Shown one piece after another: positions 1-7,571 of a DNA stretch of 63,659 bases. How positions within the stretch are numbered: position 1 is the stretch's first letter; the number at the start of each line of letters is the position of its first letter. Position numbers and translations under genes: made by a program. The notes under the pieces were generated by a model, which ran no database searches, was not told the origin of the DNA, and saw only the letters and a program-made list of their open reading frames with translations. Origin of the DNA: JABSSA01 sp039984715 (GTDB taxonomy: Bacteria; Pseudomonadota; Alphaproteobacteria; Rhodobacterales; Rhodobacteraceae); the NCBI GenBank assembly GCA_039984715.1, contig JBDWUA010000023.1, forward strand, positions 1 through 63,659, written 5' to 3'.

Positions 1-141
1 AGTTTCTGGGCACGCCTGTGCGCCAGCGGGTGTCAGGGTCAGATTACTTTCCCAAGTTCTATATGCATCACAAGGACAACCCCGACATGACGTTGTTCAT
101 GATGGGGGGCAAGCCGGGTGTGGCGGAACTGGCCGCCAGCA
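1..141. repeat. terminal overlap, left copy (circular junction)
   Basis: These 141 bases are identical to the last 141 bases of the window. The repeat lies inside a single reading frame that runs off the right end and continues from the left end, so the simplest reading is an assembly overlap of a circular molecule rather than a biological terminal repeat. Removing one copy gives a 63,518-bp circle. Confidence 0.95.
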
Positions 142-557
142 ATGTGAATGAAAAAGTCGGCCGCGAATTCATCGTGGGCACATATGCGCCGTCCTTTGAT
201 TTCGAAGACAAACCTGACGAGATCGAAGACATGATCGCGCAGGTCAATGCCAGCGGCGCCACGGCTTTGTTGGTCGGGCTTGGCGGTGGACGCCAGGAAA
301 AGTTCATCATCAAACACCGCGACCGGATGCCCGGGGTCAAGCTTTGGCTGCCTTTGGGCGGAACGATCGATTACGAAAGTGGTACGTTTGATCGCCCCCC
401 TGCTTGGATCACCGAAGCCGGATTTGAATGGCTCTATCGTTTGATCAAAGAACCCCGCGCTCGGTTCCATCGCTATGTGGTTCATGAACCTCCCTTTTTG
501 TGGGCGGTTCTCAAGCAGAAGCTGGGGCTTTACCGCGATCCCTTTGCGAAGGGCTGA
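1..557 (+). CDS. WecG/TagA/CpsF-family glycosyltransferase, C-terminal part (continues from right end)
   Basis: This is the C-terminal part of a 265-residue enzyme whose start lies at 63278. The frame enters at base 3 and stops at 555-557. The family adds a second sugar (ManNAc or a related residue) to an undecaprenyl-diphosphate-linked sugar at the inner face of the membrane. Visible family signatures are the GSDYF segment, VGLGGGRQEKFI and the C-terminal RPPAWITEAGFEWLYRL stretch, equivalent to the usual RAP-W-LEWLYRL motif. It overlaps the upstream gene by 8 bp (at 63278) and is followed after 5 bp by the VirK-like gene, so it sits mid-operon. The first sugar is probably placed by the glycosylphosphotransferase at 14114. 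The acceptor and donor sugars cannot be read from the sequence. Confidence 0.93.
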   Translation, partial: FLGTPVRQRVSGSDYFPKFYMHHKDNPDMTLFMMGGKPGVAELAASNVNEKVGREFIVGTYAPSFDFEDKPDEIEDMIAQVNASGATALLVGLGGGRQEKFIIKHRDRMPGVKLWLPLGGTIDYESGTFDRPPAWITEAGFEWLYRLIKEPRARFHRYVVHEPPFLWAVLKQKLGLYRDPFAKG

Positions 558-562
558 GGATC

Positions 563-1489
563 ATGGCGCTGGTCCAAGCCCCCACTTTGTTGCGTATCGC
601 AGAGCAAACCTTTCCCGGACGCACGCTTGCGAATGTAAAGCTGAAGGCCAAAATGCTGGCCGCAGCTCAGGGACAAAAGCAATCGATAAAGCCCTTTTTA
701 GAGCCTGAATCTGATACTATGCTGGCCCGTGTCATGGCGCAGCGGCCCGAAATGCTGGGCGCGTTGATCTGGCCTTATCAATGTGCATCTTGGAAAGCTG
801 AAACACGCCTGGATCGGATCGCGGCCCATTACAAAGCCGTTGATGCGATTGGCGGACCTTATTGCTTTGATCTGGATGACCAGCTGGTGGTTGTGACGCT
901 GGATGAACAGCATGCAGGTCTGCGTGTGGTTCTGGATCAGCCCAAATGGTTCATGCGCGAAGGCGGATTGACGGTGAACCTGTTCGTTGGGGATTTTCGG
1001 GCGTTTTCATTGGCGTTTTCGCTGTGGCCAACGGATCAGGGTCTGGTTGGGGTGATTGGTGGGTTACAAGGGCGCAATCGCGAAGACGCTTTGGATCTGT
1101 ACCGGCAGTTGACCAAGGATTTGCATGGGTTGCGGCCACGGGATTTCCTGTTGGATATATTCCGCATGTTGGCGCGGCGCATCGGTGTGCAAGAACTTCA
1201 CGCCGTGGCCCAAGCACAACGACACCATCTGCATCCCTTCTTTGGTGCCAAGCTGGGCGACAAGGAGCTGAACCCCAATTACGATGCGATCTGGACAGAT
1301 CGGGGTGGCGTACAGTTGGATGCGGATTTCTGGCGGTTGGATGTGGCGCCCGAAATACGTGATATTGAAACCGTCAAACCCAAGAAACGGTCCCTGTACC
1401 GCAAGCGATTTGCCTTTTTAGACGCCTTCGAGGCCGCCTTTGCCGAAGGATTGGACACAGCGCAGCCCACGCGGTTTGTAGATACTTGA
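563..1489 (+). CDS. VirK/YbjX family protein (DUF535)
   Basis: A 308-residue protein of the VirK/YbjX (DUF535) family. The C-terminal half carries the family hallmarks: a histidine-rich HHLHPFFG-like segment, then NPNYDAIWTDRGG and the basic end PKKRSLYRKRFAFLDAF. Start ATG 563 is preceded by GAGG overlapping the stop of the glycosyltransferase gene, and is preferred over an upstream in-frame start that would lie inside that gene. The biochemical function is not established; enterobacterial members are linked to surface and lipid phenotypes and antimicrobial-peptide resistance. Its place between WecG/TagA and a hexapeptide acyltransferase suggests a role in cell-surface polysaccharide or envelope modification, which is inference only. 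Confidence 0.82.
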   Translation: MALVQAPTLLRIAEQTFPGRTLANVKLKAKMLAAAQGQKQSIKPFLEPESDTMLARVMAQRPEMLGALIWPYQCASWKAETRLDRIAAHYKAVDAIGGPYCFDLDDQLVVVTLDEQHAGLRVVLDQPKWFMREGGLTVNLFVGDFRAFSLAFSLWPTDQGLVGVIGGLQGRNREDALDLYRQLTKDLHGLRPRDFLLDIFRMLARRIGVQELHAVAQAQRHHLHPFFGAKLGDKELNPNYDAIWTDRGGVQLDADFWRLDVAPEIRDIETVKPKKRSLYRKRFAFLDAFEAAFAEGLDTAQPTRFVDT

Positions 1490-1492
1490 CCG

Positions 1493-1954
1493 ATGCTGAT
1501 TGAGAAACGAGATCAGAGACTAATCCGGGCCATTCACCGCTATCAACAGCATCGCGATGCGCGCGGGCTGTGGGGGCGATTGTGCTGCGTGCGGGGCAAA
1601 TTGGGCCACGAAATCTGGTCGTTGTTAAGTGGGTCCGACATCAACCGCGAGGCTGACCTTGCCGCTGATCTGCGCATGCCCCATCCCACCGGGATCGTGA
1701 TGCATCGCAATGCCCGTGTCGGGGCCAATTGCCTGATCATGCAGCACGTCACGCTTGGTGAAATCGAAGGCGGCAAAGCGCCGGTGGTCGAAGATGGCGT
1801 TTATATCGGGGCCGGGGCCCGTATCCTTGGCGGCATTCGCATCGGGGCCGGGGCGCGGATCGGGGCCAATGCGGTCGTGTTGCAGGATGTGCCCGCGGGG
1901 GCCACCGCTGTTGGTGTTCCAGCACGTATTCTGACAGGCCCAAAACAACCATGA
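1493..1954 (+). CDS. left-handed beta-helix (hexapeptide) acyltransferase, serine acetyltransferase-like
   Basis: A 153-residue protein. From about residue 60 it shows hexapeptide repeats (IGAGARI, IRIGAGARIGANAVV) and the motif HPTGIVMHRNARVGANC, typical of the CysE/LbH_SAT branch. The C-terminus PAGATAVGVPARI is also family-like. It is far shorter than housekeeping CysE (about 270 residues) because the N-terminal alpha-helical domain is reduced, as in the small acetyltransferases found in capsule and EPS loci. The ATG lies 3 bp after the preceding stop, and its own stop overlaps the next start in an ATGA. The most likely role is O- or N-acetylation of a sugar or sugar nucleotide in this operon, rather than cysteine synthesis. 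Confidence 0.85.
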   Translation: MLIEKRDQRLIRAIHRYQQHRDARGLWGRLCCVRGKLGHEIWSLLSGSDINREADLAADLRMPHPTGIVMHRNARVGANCLIMQHVTLGEIEGGKAPVVEDGVYIGAGARILGGIRIGAGARIGANAVVLQDVPAGATAVGVPARILTGPKQP

Positions 1955-3027
1955 AGATTACCTTTGTTCTTCCTTTTGCAGGGCACAGCGGGGGGCACCG
2001 TGTTGTTGCAATCCATGCCCGTGAAATGATGGCAAGAGGCCATGAGGTGACGATTGTCTCTACGCCGCTGCCACCGTCCCGGATCAGTTGGAAGAAAAAG
2101 CTGAAATATAAGATGGGGCTTGAAACCCGTCCGCCTGAGCGACCTCTGGCACCCTGGTTTGCCGATTTCGGTATTCCACACCACCAATTAGAGATCTTTC
2201 GCGTGCCGAATGCCGAGGATGTCCCCGACGCGGATGTGATCATCGCCACTTGGTGGGAAACCGCAGAATGGGTGGCGGCTTTGCCTCCTGAAAAAGGCTC
2301 TAAGTTCTACTTTTTGCAAGATTACGAAGTGTTTCCCTATTTGCCCCGCGACCGTGTGATCGCCACCTTCCATCTGGATCTGCACAAAATCGCAGTGTCC
2401 GATTACATCCGCGACACGATTGCCCAGACACATCAGACAGACGCGCCAATCGATGTGGTGAAGAACGCAATCGATCACACCGAATTCAAAACACCTGAGC
2501 GCGGGCGCGGGACACCGTTTACGATTGGCTTCATATATTCACCGGTGGCGCGCAAGAATGTGGGACGCGCATTGGATGCAGTACAGCAGGCTCTGACCAA
2601 AGACCCAAGCCTGAACGCCCTTGCCTTTGGTACGACGCCGGAACTGCCCGAACTTCCCCTGCCCAAAGGGGTGACATATCACCAGAACCCCGAACAGGAC
2701 ATGATCCCCAAGCTTTATGCGCAAGCTGACGTGTGGCTGTTCACGTCAGACAGCGAAGGGTTTGGCCTGCCAATCCTTGAGGCGATGGCCTGCCGCACAC
2801 CGGTTCTGGCCACCGATGCGGGGGCGGCGCCCCAAATTCTGACGCCGCAAAATGGCCGGCTTTTGCCCAAAGACCCCGCGGCCTTTGCACAGGCCATCGC
2901 GGATTTCGCAGCAATGCCCCCCGAAGATTGGCGCACCATGTCCGACGCCGCCCGCGCCACCGCGGAAGGGTATACTTGGAACGACGCCACCGATCACCTG
3001 CTGGATATCCTGCGCGAAAACAGCTGA
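1951..3027 (+). CDS. glycosyltransferase family 4 (GT-B fold)
   Basis: A 358-residue retaining GT-B enzyme, last gene of the operon that begins at 61294 and crosses the circular junction. The N-terminal Rossmann half starts with a glycine-rich PFAGHSGGHRVV loop. The C-terminal half has the GT4 donor-site pattern SDSEGFGLPILEAMACRTPVL at about residues 265-285, including the E-x7-E arrangement that contacts the nucleotide sugar. It is translationally coupled to the upstream acyltransferase by a 4-bp ATGA overlap. It should add one sugar to the lipid-linked EPS repeat unit at the cytosolic face; donor and linkage are unknown. The next gene is on the opposite strand. Confidence 0.9.
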   Translation: MKITFVLPFAGHSGGHRVVAIHAREMMARGHEVTIVSTPLPPSRISWKKKLKYKMGLETRPPERPLAPWFADFGIPHHQLEIFRVPNAEDVPDADVIIATWWETAEWVAALPPEKGSKFYFLQDYEVFPYLPRDRVIATFHLDLHKIAVSDYIRDTIAQTHQTDAPIDVVKNAIDHTEFKTPERGRGTPFTIGFIYSPVARKNVGRALDAVQQALTKDPSLNALAFGTTPELPELPLPKGVTYHQNPEQDMIPKLYAQADVWLFTSDSEGFGLPILEAMACRTPVLATDAGAAPQILTPQNGRLLPKDPAAFAQAIADFAAMPPEDWRTMSDAARATAEGYTWNDATDHLLDILRENS

Positions 3028-3101
3028 TCTTGGCCCGTCGGGCAAGACGGCTTGCGTTTGGGCAAAACGGGACGGGCCGGGCCGTTGGTTTAGAGGCGGT
3101 A

Positions 3102-3635
3102 TTACTCTCGAGACCACGTCACCAATTGACTGATCTCTGTTGCGATTTCGGTCATTGAACGGCCTTCCGTCGCAATGCAAAACCCCTCGATCCCATCGTC
3201 TTTCATGGCAGCCGAAAGCTGGAGTGAGCGGCTTTCCTGCCAGGGTATGTTTGATCCGGTGTTGCGGTTTCTGATGCGTTTTAGGAGCGTTTGGTCGGGG
3301 GCCGTCAATCGGCACAATATTGGTCGGGATACGCCAATTGCGTTGGCGATATCTTCAACGTCGCTTGCGCTTTCGACGACTCTTGCAATCACAAGGTTCC
3401 TTGAGCCGCGTTTGCGGCAATGCGCCCAAATCGATGTCAGGCTTTCGAGGGCAAGGGCGCTGTTGAATGGATCAGAAACACTGCGCGGGTAAGTATACGT
3501 AAGAGCATCGAGATCGATAAATGTGTGAGGAACATTATCCACCTGTAAAAGCGCGCTGATCGTTTCAGCGATACTGGTCTTGCCAACGCCAATGGGGCCA
3601 GAAATGAGAAGGGCCTGTTCACTCAAGTTACGCAT
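3102..3635 (-). CDS. small P-loop ATPase / nucleoside-kinase-like protein
   Basis: A 177-residue protein with a clear Walker A motif GPIGVGKTS at residues 14-22 and a later FIDLDALTY segment that could serve as Walker B or a kinase DxD. Length and layout resemble small zeta-toxin/adenylate-kinase-like P-loop phosphotransferases, but I recognise no specific family. It stands alone on the minus strand, convergent with the GT4 gene. Together with the next gene it forms a short patch that looks less G+C rich than the surrounding EPS genes and ends at the tRNA pair, so it may be cargo acquired separately. The start ATG at 3635 has no strong ribosome-binding site. Confidence 0.7.
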   Translation of the reverse strand: MRNLSEQALLISGPIGVGKTSIAETISALLQVDNVPHTFIDLDALTYTYPRSVSDPFNSALALESLTSIWAHCRKRGSRNLVIARVVESASDVEDIANAIGVSRPILCRLTAPDQTLLKRIRNRNTGSNIPWQESRSLQLSAAMKDDGIEGFCIATEGRSMTEIATEISQLVTWSRE

Positions 3636-3737
3636 AATTTAAACTAGGGCGTTTTTCCAAACAGATCAAAGTCGAAGCGTAACGAATGGCTGCTGTAAGT
3701 CCTTATTATTGATGTTCGAAATAGTTATGTCATTTGC

Positions 3738-4133
3738 ATGAAGCGCATCGGTATCATTTCCTTTTTCGTCATAATCCTCACTGCAGGAGCTTTCGTGTTT
3801 GTTCCACTTACAAGCAGGACAAGCTGTCTTCGAAACGGAACGATTTCGAATTCAATTGCTCAAGCAACGGAGGAAGTCGTTAAGTTGCTTCTTCACACCG
3901 GCAAGGATGATTGGGCCGCCATAGAAGTCTCAGAACGAGAATTGCTCCGCGCAATCACTGCACTTGAAGTGAATGGGCCTGCGATGGCATTTGAGCATCA
4001 CTCCACAAGGTACATAACTTTCAGGCTGTCAGTTTGCCCTGCGATTACAGAGCCCATCATCGTAGGTGTTCACTGCGACGACACACCAAACCTTGGTTGG
4101 ATCGCTGGAAGTTGCTTGGGCAGAGAAAACTAA
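3738..4133 (+). CDS. hypothetical membrane-anchored or secreted protein
   Basis: A 131-residue protein of no family I recognise. Residues 4-26 form one hydrophobic segment after an MKR start, either a signal peptide or an N-terminal anchor. The rest is soluble with five cysteines, consistent with a periplasmic or extracellular domain. The sequence is visibly more A+T rich than the EPS genes. It is divergent from the P-loop ATPase gene across about 100 bp, so the two could share a control region. Nothing in it indicates a role in polysaccharide synthesis. Confidence 0.55.
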   Translation: MKRIGIISFFVIILTAGAFVFVPLTSRTSCLRNGTISNSIAQATEEVVKLLLHTGKDDWAAIEVSERELLRAITALEVNGPAMAFEHHSTRYITFRLSVCPAITEPIIVGVHCDDTPNLGWIAGSCLGREN

Positions 4134-4224
4134 TCTCTCGTCGCAATATCACCGAAAATTCGAATAACTGAGGTAGATGCGTCGGTAACTTCGCCCGCAT
4201 AGCGGACTCTGCTTACCTCGTCGT

Positions 4225-4289
4225 TTAAAGCTGAAAATCGTTTTCTGAACCCGCGGATAAGCTGTGCGATCCCGTCTTGGTCGTGGGTT
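4225..4289 (-). pseudogene. remnant of the 3' end of a sugar-nucleotide epimerase gene
   Basis: About 65 bp here align to the last codons of the intact epimerase gene ending at 4904, at roughly 80 percent identity with a single 1-base indel. Translated on the minus strand it reads HDQDGIAQLIRGFRKRFSAL, against HYKDGVAQFVRWFRDYYQL in the intact protein. Upstream codons are missing because the similarity stops at the CCA end of the tRNA-Asp gene. It is therefore a truncated, decayed second copy, not a gene. It marks a past duplication or recombination event with a breakpoint at the tRNA 3' end. Confidence 0.75.
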
Positions 4290-4364
4290 TGGCGGTCGCG
4301 ACGGGATTTGAACCCGCAACACCCGGATAGACAATCCGGTGCTCTCCCGTTGAGCTACGCGACC
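4290..4364 (-). tRNA. tRNA-Asp (anticodon GTC)
   Basis: On the minus strand this folds as a full cloverleaf: acceptor GGTCGCG paired with CGCGACC, D stem GCTC/GAGC, anticodon stem CCGGA/TCCGG around loop TTGTCTA (anticodon GTC), and a TpsiC arm with GTTCAAAT. The discriminator is G, as expected for aspartate, and CCA is encoded (complement at 4290-4292). It lies 10 bp downstream of tRNA-Glu in the direction of transcription, so the two are probably one transcript. Its D loop is short. Confidence 0.93.
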
Positions 4365-4374
4365 ACTATCCACT

Positions 4375-4449
4375 TGGTAGGGCGTACGGGATTCGAACCC
4401 GTGTTCTCCGTTAGAAAGACGAATGTCCTGACCACTAGACGAACGCCCC
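4375..4449 (-). tRNA. tRNA-Glu (anticodon TTC)
   Basis: On the minus strand: acceptor GGGGCGT paired with ACGCCCT (one G-T wobble at the first pair), D arm beginning GTCTAGTGGTCAGGAC, anticodon stem TTCGT/ACGGA around loop CTTTCTA (anticodon TTC), TpsiC arm ACGGG-TTCGAAT-CCCGT, discriminator A and encoded CCA. It is upstream of tRNA-Asp in the same direction. The wobble pairs in the first acceptor pair, D stem and anticodon stem make it look diverged from a typical housekeeping copy. Confidence 0.92.
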
Positions 4450-4616
4450 AGAGTGGATGTGGTGCTTGTAAATCCTTCGTGATTTCATGTCAAATAAATG
4501 TTTTAAAACAATATGTTAGGCAAAATATTACCTGTTCCCTTACGCGGTGGCGCAGTGGTGACAACAGTTCGCTGGCGTCGTATGCGTGTGGATGAATGCA
4601 GGGAGACGACACAAGA

Positions 4617-4667
4617 TTATGCGGCCTCCTTGCTATCGTCGGGTTCTTCCAAAAGCTGATTGGTCAC
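4617..4667 (-). CDS. possible 16-residue small ORF
   Basis: A GTG at 4667 is followed by a short frame coding for MTNQLLEEPDDSKEAA and a TAA stop. It is preceded by AAGGAG at about 9 bases, a good ribosome-binding site. The product is acidic and has no family I recognise. It sits on the minus strand between a terminator-like hairpin and the tRNA-Glu gene. The ribosome-binding site and non-random composition are the only support, so it may be spurious. Confidence 0.3.
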   Translation of the reverse strand: MTNQLLEEPDDSKEAA

Positions 4668-4694
4668 AGCATGGGTCTCCTTTCATTTGGGCAT

Positions 4695-4724
4695 AAAAAA
4701 AGGCGGTCACCGGAAGGTGCCGCC
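4695..4724 (-). terminator. rho-independent terminator (minus strand)
   Basis: Read on the minus strand, GGCGGCACC, loop TTCC and GGTGACCGCC form a stem with one bulged base, followed directly by seven T. It would end a transcript from ManC and the epimerase gene (4904-7435) after the small ORF at 4770-4832, and separates them from the tRNA genes. Confidence 0.8.
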
Positions 4725-4769
4725 CGAAAAACAAGGTCCATTAGACCTCGTCCTGGAAGATGCGCATAC

Positions 4770-4832
4770 CTAGTCCACGCACCCTCCTCGGGCGTTGGTT
4801 TCGGTATCTCGTTCTGAAAAACGTTGTTTCAT
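4770..4832 (-). CDS. possible 20-residue small ORF
   Basis: ATG at 4832 opens a 21-codon frame (product begins MKQRFSERDTETN and ends GGCVD) with GAGGAT about 7 bases upstream. It lies between the end of the epimerase gene and the terminator at 4695-4724, so it could be a small protein or a leader peptide. A second tiny frame, MRIFQDEV, follows before the terminator. I recognise no family. Confidence 0.3.
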   Translation of the reverse strand: MKQRFSERDTETNARGGCVD

Positions 4833-4903
4833 GATCTATCCTCAGGCATCGCCTCTAACATAGCGTTACGTGATGCATCAAGATTGCTGAGCGCAAAAGA
4901 AAC

Positions 4904-5926
4904 TTAAAGCTGATAATAGTCTCTGAACCAGCGGACAAACTGTGCGACCCCGTCCTTATAGTGGGTTTGCGGGCGGTATCCGGTCAGTGCATTCAGCAGG
5001 TCGGCATTGGCCCATGTGGCCGGGACGTCGCCGGTTTGCATGGGCATGAAATTGCGTTTGGCTTGTGTGCCGGTCGCCTCTTCGATGGCGGCGATGAAGT
5101 CCATCAGATGTACGGTGTCTGAGTTGCCGATATTGACCACCCGGAAGGGGGCGGCGGGGCTGAGGCTGTCACCATCGATGGGGGCTGCGTCAGTAGGGCG
5201 GTCCGCTGGGGCGGGGGGCACCGCATCGATTAACAAGCGGATGGCGCGGGCCAGATCGGTGACAAAGGTAAAGTCCCGATACATTTCACCATTGTTATAG
5301 ATGTCGATGGGATCGCCTTTCAGGATCGCATCGGTGAATTTGAAAAACGCCATGTCCGGACGTCCCCATGGCCCATAGACCGTAAAGAAACGGAACATGG
5401 TCACGGGCAGGTCATGCAGATGCGCATACGAATGGCCCATCGCTTCGGTCGCCTTTTTGGTGGCGGCATAGATGGTCAGGGGTGTGTCGGCCTTTTGTGT
5501 CTCTGCAAAGGGCATTTCGGTGTTGGCACCATAGACGGACGAGGTCGACGCCATCAGCAGATGTTGCACGTTCAAGCGGCGCGCGGCTTCCATCACGTTG
5601 AAACTGCCGGTGACATTGCCGTCGATATAGGCGCGCGGATTTTCAAGGCTGTAGCGCACACCCGCTTGCCCGGCGAGATGGATGATCACATCCGGGGCAA
5701 AGCGATCGACAGTCTGTTGCAGCGTGTTGTCGTCTTGCAGCATCGCTTCGGTGGCGGCAAAGTTTGGGCTTTGCAGCAGGATTTGATGACGGCGCTGTTT
5801 CAGGCGCACGTCATAGTAATCCGTCATCCCGTCATAGCCATGGATCTGATATCCCTCTTTCAGCAAAAGCTGGCTGAGGTGGAATCCGATAAAGCCGGCG
5901 GACCCGGTGATGAAAACCCGCTGCAT
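4904..5926 (-). CDS. NAD-dependent sugar-nucleotide epimerase, UDP-glucuronate 4-epimerase-like
   Basis: A 340-residue extended short-chain dehydrogenase. The NAD-binding glycine motif is GSAGFIG near residue 7, the active site S...Y-x3-K is visible as STSSVY followed by IYAATKK, and the segment GYDGMTDYYDVRLKQRR is characteristic of UDP-GlcA 4-epimerases. Expected reaction: interconversion of UDP-glucuronate and UDP-galacturonate in the cytosol, giving an acidic EPS precursor. ATG 5926 is preferred over an upstream start because MQRVFITG matches the normal beginning of the fold. It follows the ManC gene by 72 bp on the same strand. A decayed copy of its 3' end lies at 4225-4289. UDP-glucose 4-epimerase activity is the main alternative. 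Confidence 0.87.
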   Translation of the reverse strand: MQRVFITGSAGFIGFHLSQLLLKEGYQIHGYDGMTDYYDVRLKQRRHQILLQSPNFAATEAMLQDDNTLQQTVDRFAPDVIIHLAGQAGVRYSLENPRAYIDGNVTGSFNVMEAARRLNVQHLLMASTSSVYGANTEMPFAETQKADTPLTIYAATKKATEAMGHSYAHLHDLPVTMFRFFTVYGPWGRPDMAFFKFTDAILKGDPIDIYNNGEMYRDFTFVTDLARAIRLLIDAVPPAPADRPTDAAPIDGDSLSPAAPFRVVNIGNSDTVHLMDFIAAIEEATGTQAKRNFMPMQTGDVPATWANADLLNALTGYRPQTHYKDGVAQFVRWFRDYYQL

Positions 5927-5998
5927 AAATGTGCCTGTTGGGTGGGCGGGCGCGCGTGTTAGACCCTGATTTTGGGCCAGACACACGCGCCTGCAGGG

Positions 5999-7435
5999 TT
6001 ATTTGCGTGAATAGACATCTTCGTAACGGACGATGTCGTCTTCTCCGACGTAGGCGCCGGTCTGCACTTCGATCAGCACCATTGGCACTTTGCCGGGGTT
6101 TTCCATGCGATGCACAGCCCCAAGCGGGATATAGACAGACTGGTTTTCGGTCACCAATTTAACGTCGTCATCCACGGTCACGCGGGCGGTGCCTTCAACC
6201 ACAATCCAGTGTTCAGATCGATGGAAATGGCTTTGCAGGCTGAGCGATGCACCGGGATGCACAAGGATGCGTTTCACCTGAAAACGATTGCCGACGACAA
6301 GGCTTTCAAACCAGCCCCAAGGGCGGTGGTCTTTGGGGAAAGCGACAGCTTGATCCGCGCCTTTTTCCTTAAGAGCGGCCACGGCCAGTTTGACATCTTG
6401 GGCGCGCGACATGTCCGCGACCAGAACCGCGTCATTCATGGCCACGGCCATGATGTTGTCCAACCCGATGCCAACAAGTTCTAGGCGTTCGCTTTCCGAG
6501 CGCAGCAATGTGTTGGAACAATCGATGGCTGTGGCGCTGTTTGATGTGACGACACCATTTGCATCTGGTCCGCTTTCACGCCAGACCGCATCCCAGCCAC
6601 CCAGATCGGACCAATCTGCGTCAAAGGGCACAACCGATAGGTTTTCGGCGCGTTCCATAACCGCATAGTCGATTGAGATATCATCCGCTTCGGCCCAAGG
6701 TTCTGGGGCAAGACGCAAAAAGCCAAGGTCTTCTTCGGCTTCGTCCACGGCCCGCAGGACTGGGGCCAAAAGGCTGGGCGCGTGATCTTTGAAGGCGGCC
6801 AGCATATCACCGGCGCGAAACATAAAGATCCCTGCGTTCCACAGATAGTTTCCGGCCTCGAGCAGGGTCTGTGCCTGCGCCGCGTCGGGTTTTTCGACAA
6901 AGCGTGTCAGCCCCATGGGGGTGCCATCTGCGTCGGGGGCCTGTGGCAGTTCCAAATACCCATATGCCGTTTCGGCATGGGTTGGTTTGATCCCAAAGGT
7001 GACAATCTGCCCTTGTTCGACCGCGGACAGACCACGGATCATGGCCGCATGGAACGCGGCAACATCCGGAACCACATGGTCGGACGGGGCAACAAGAAGA
7101 ATGCTGTTTTCATTGACTTCCGCCGCACGAATGGCCGCGGCCAGAATGGCGGGGGCAGTGTTGCGCACCGAAGGTTCGATCAGGATCGCACCGGGATCAA
7201 TGCCCGCACTTTGCAATTGTTCAGCGACAATAAAGCGGAAATCAGCATTGGTCAGCACCATTGGTGCGGCAAAGCCAAGGGCATCCGTGCCCCCAGACAA
7301 CCGTTTGGCTGACGCCTGAAAAAGGGTTTCTTCCCCAACAAGAGGGACAAATTGCTTGGGATACGACTTGCGCGATAATGGCCAAAGCCGTGTGCCAGAC
7401 CCGCCGCACAGCAGAACCGGAGTAATGGTTTTCAA
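5999..7435 (-). CDS. manC: mannose-1-phosphate guanylyltransferase / mannose-6-phosphate isomerase (bifunctional)
   Basis: A 478-residue type II enzyme making GDP-mannose. The N-terminal nucleotidyltransferase domain has LLCGGSGTRLWPLSRKSYPKQ at residues 8-28 and the FVEKPDAAQA motif. The C-terminal cupin domain has the isomerase signature QSHFHRSEHWIVVEGTA and ends with IPLGAVHRMENPGKVP. Length matches AlgA/ManC/CpsB. The start is a TTG at 7435 preceded by AGGAG at 7 bases; no ATG fits as well. It heads a minus-strand transcript with the epimerase gene and is divergent from rfbC across about 136 bp, which should hold both promoters. Confidence 0.95.
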   Translation of the reverse strand: MKTITPVLLCGGSGTRLWPLSRKSYPKQFVPLVGEETLFQASAKRLSGGTDALGFAAPMVLTNADFRFIVAEQLQSAGIDPGAILIEPSVRNTAPAILAAAIRAAEVNENSILLVAPSDHVVPDVAAFHAAMIRGLSAVEQGQIVTFGIKPTHAETAYGYLELPQAPDADGTPMGLTRFVEKPDAAQAQTLLEAGNYLWNAGIFMFRAGDMLAAFKDHAPSLLAPVLRAVDEAEEDLGFLRLAPEPWAEADDISIDYAVMERAENLSVVPFDADWSDLGGWDAVWRESGPDANGVVTSNSATAIDCSNTLLRSESERLELVGIGLDNIMAVAMNDAVLVADMSRAQDVKLAVAALKEKGADQAVAFPKDHRPWGWFESLVVGNRFQVKRILVHPGASLSLQSHFHRSEHWIVVEGTARVTVDDDVKLVTENQSVYIPLGAVHRMENPGKVPMVLIEVQTGAYVGEDDIVRYEDVYSRK

Positions 7436-7571
7436 AGACTTGCTCCTATCTTACGAAGACTCGGGGCCTTCATATACCGGGACGCAACATCTTTGCTCCC
7501 CCTATTTTTGTCTGGGGCATTATCCGTTTCAATCTGTTCTTTTGGCGTGACAGGACAGGGGGGCGTTGGTA

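Noticed and set aside
1..141. Terminal repeat as a phage direct terminal repeat
   Set aside because: The repeat falls inside one uninterrupted glycosyltransferase frame and the replicon has plasmid replication and partition genes and no packaging genes, so an assembly overlap is simpler.
4149..4595. Open frames on both strands over the tRNA pair
   Set aside because: They are translations of tRNA sequence; the peptide RVAQRESTGLSIRVLRVQIP is a well-known tRNA read-through artefact.
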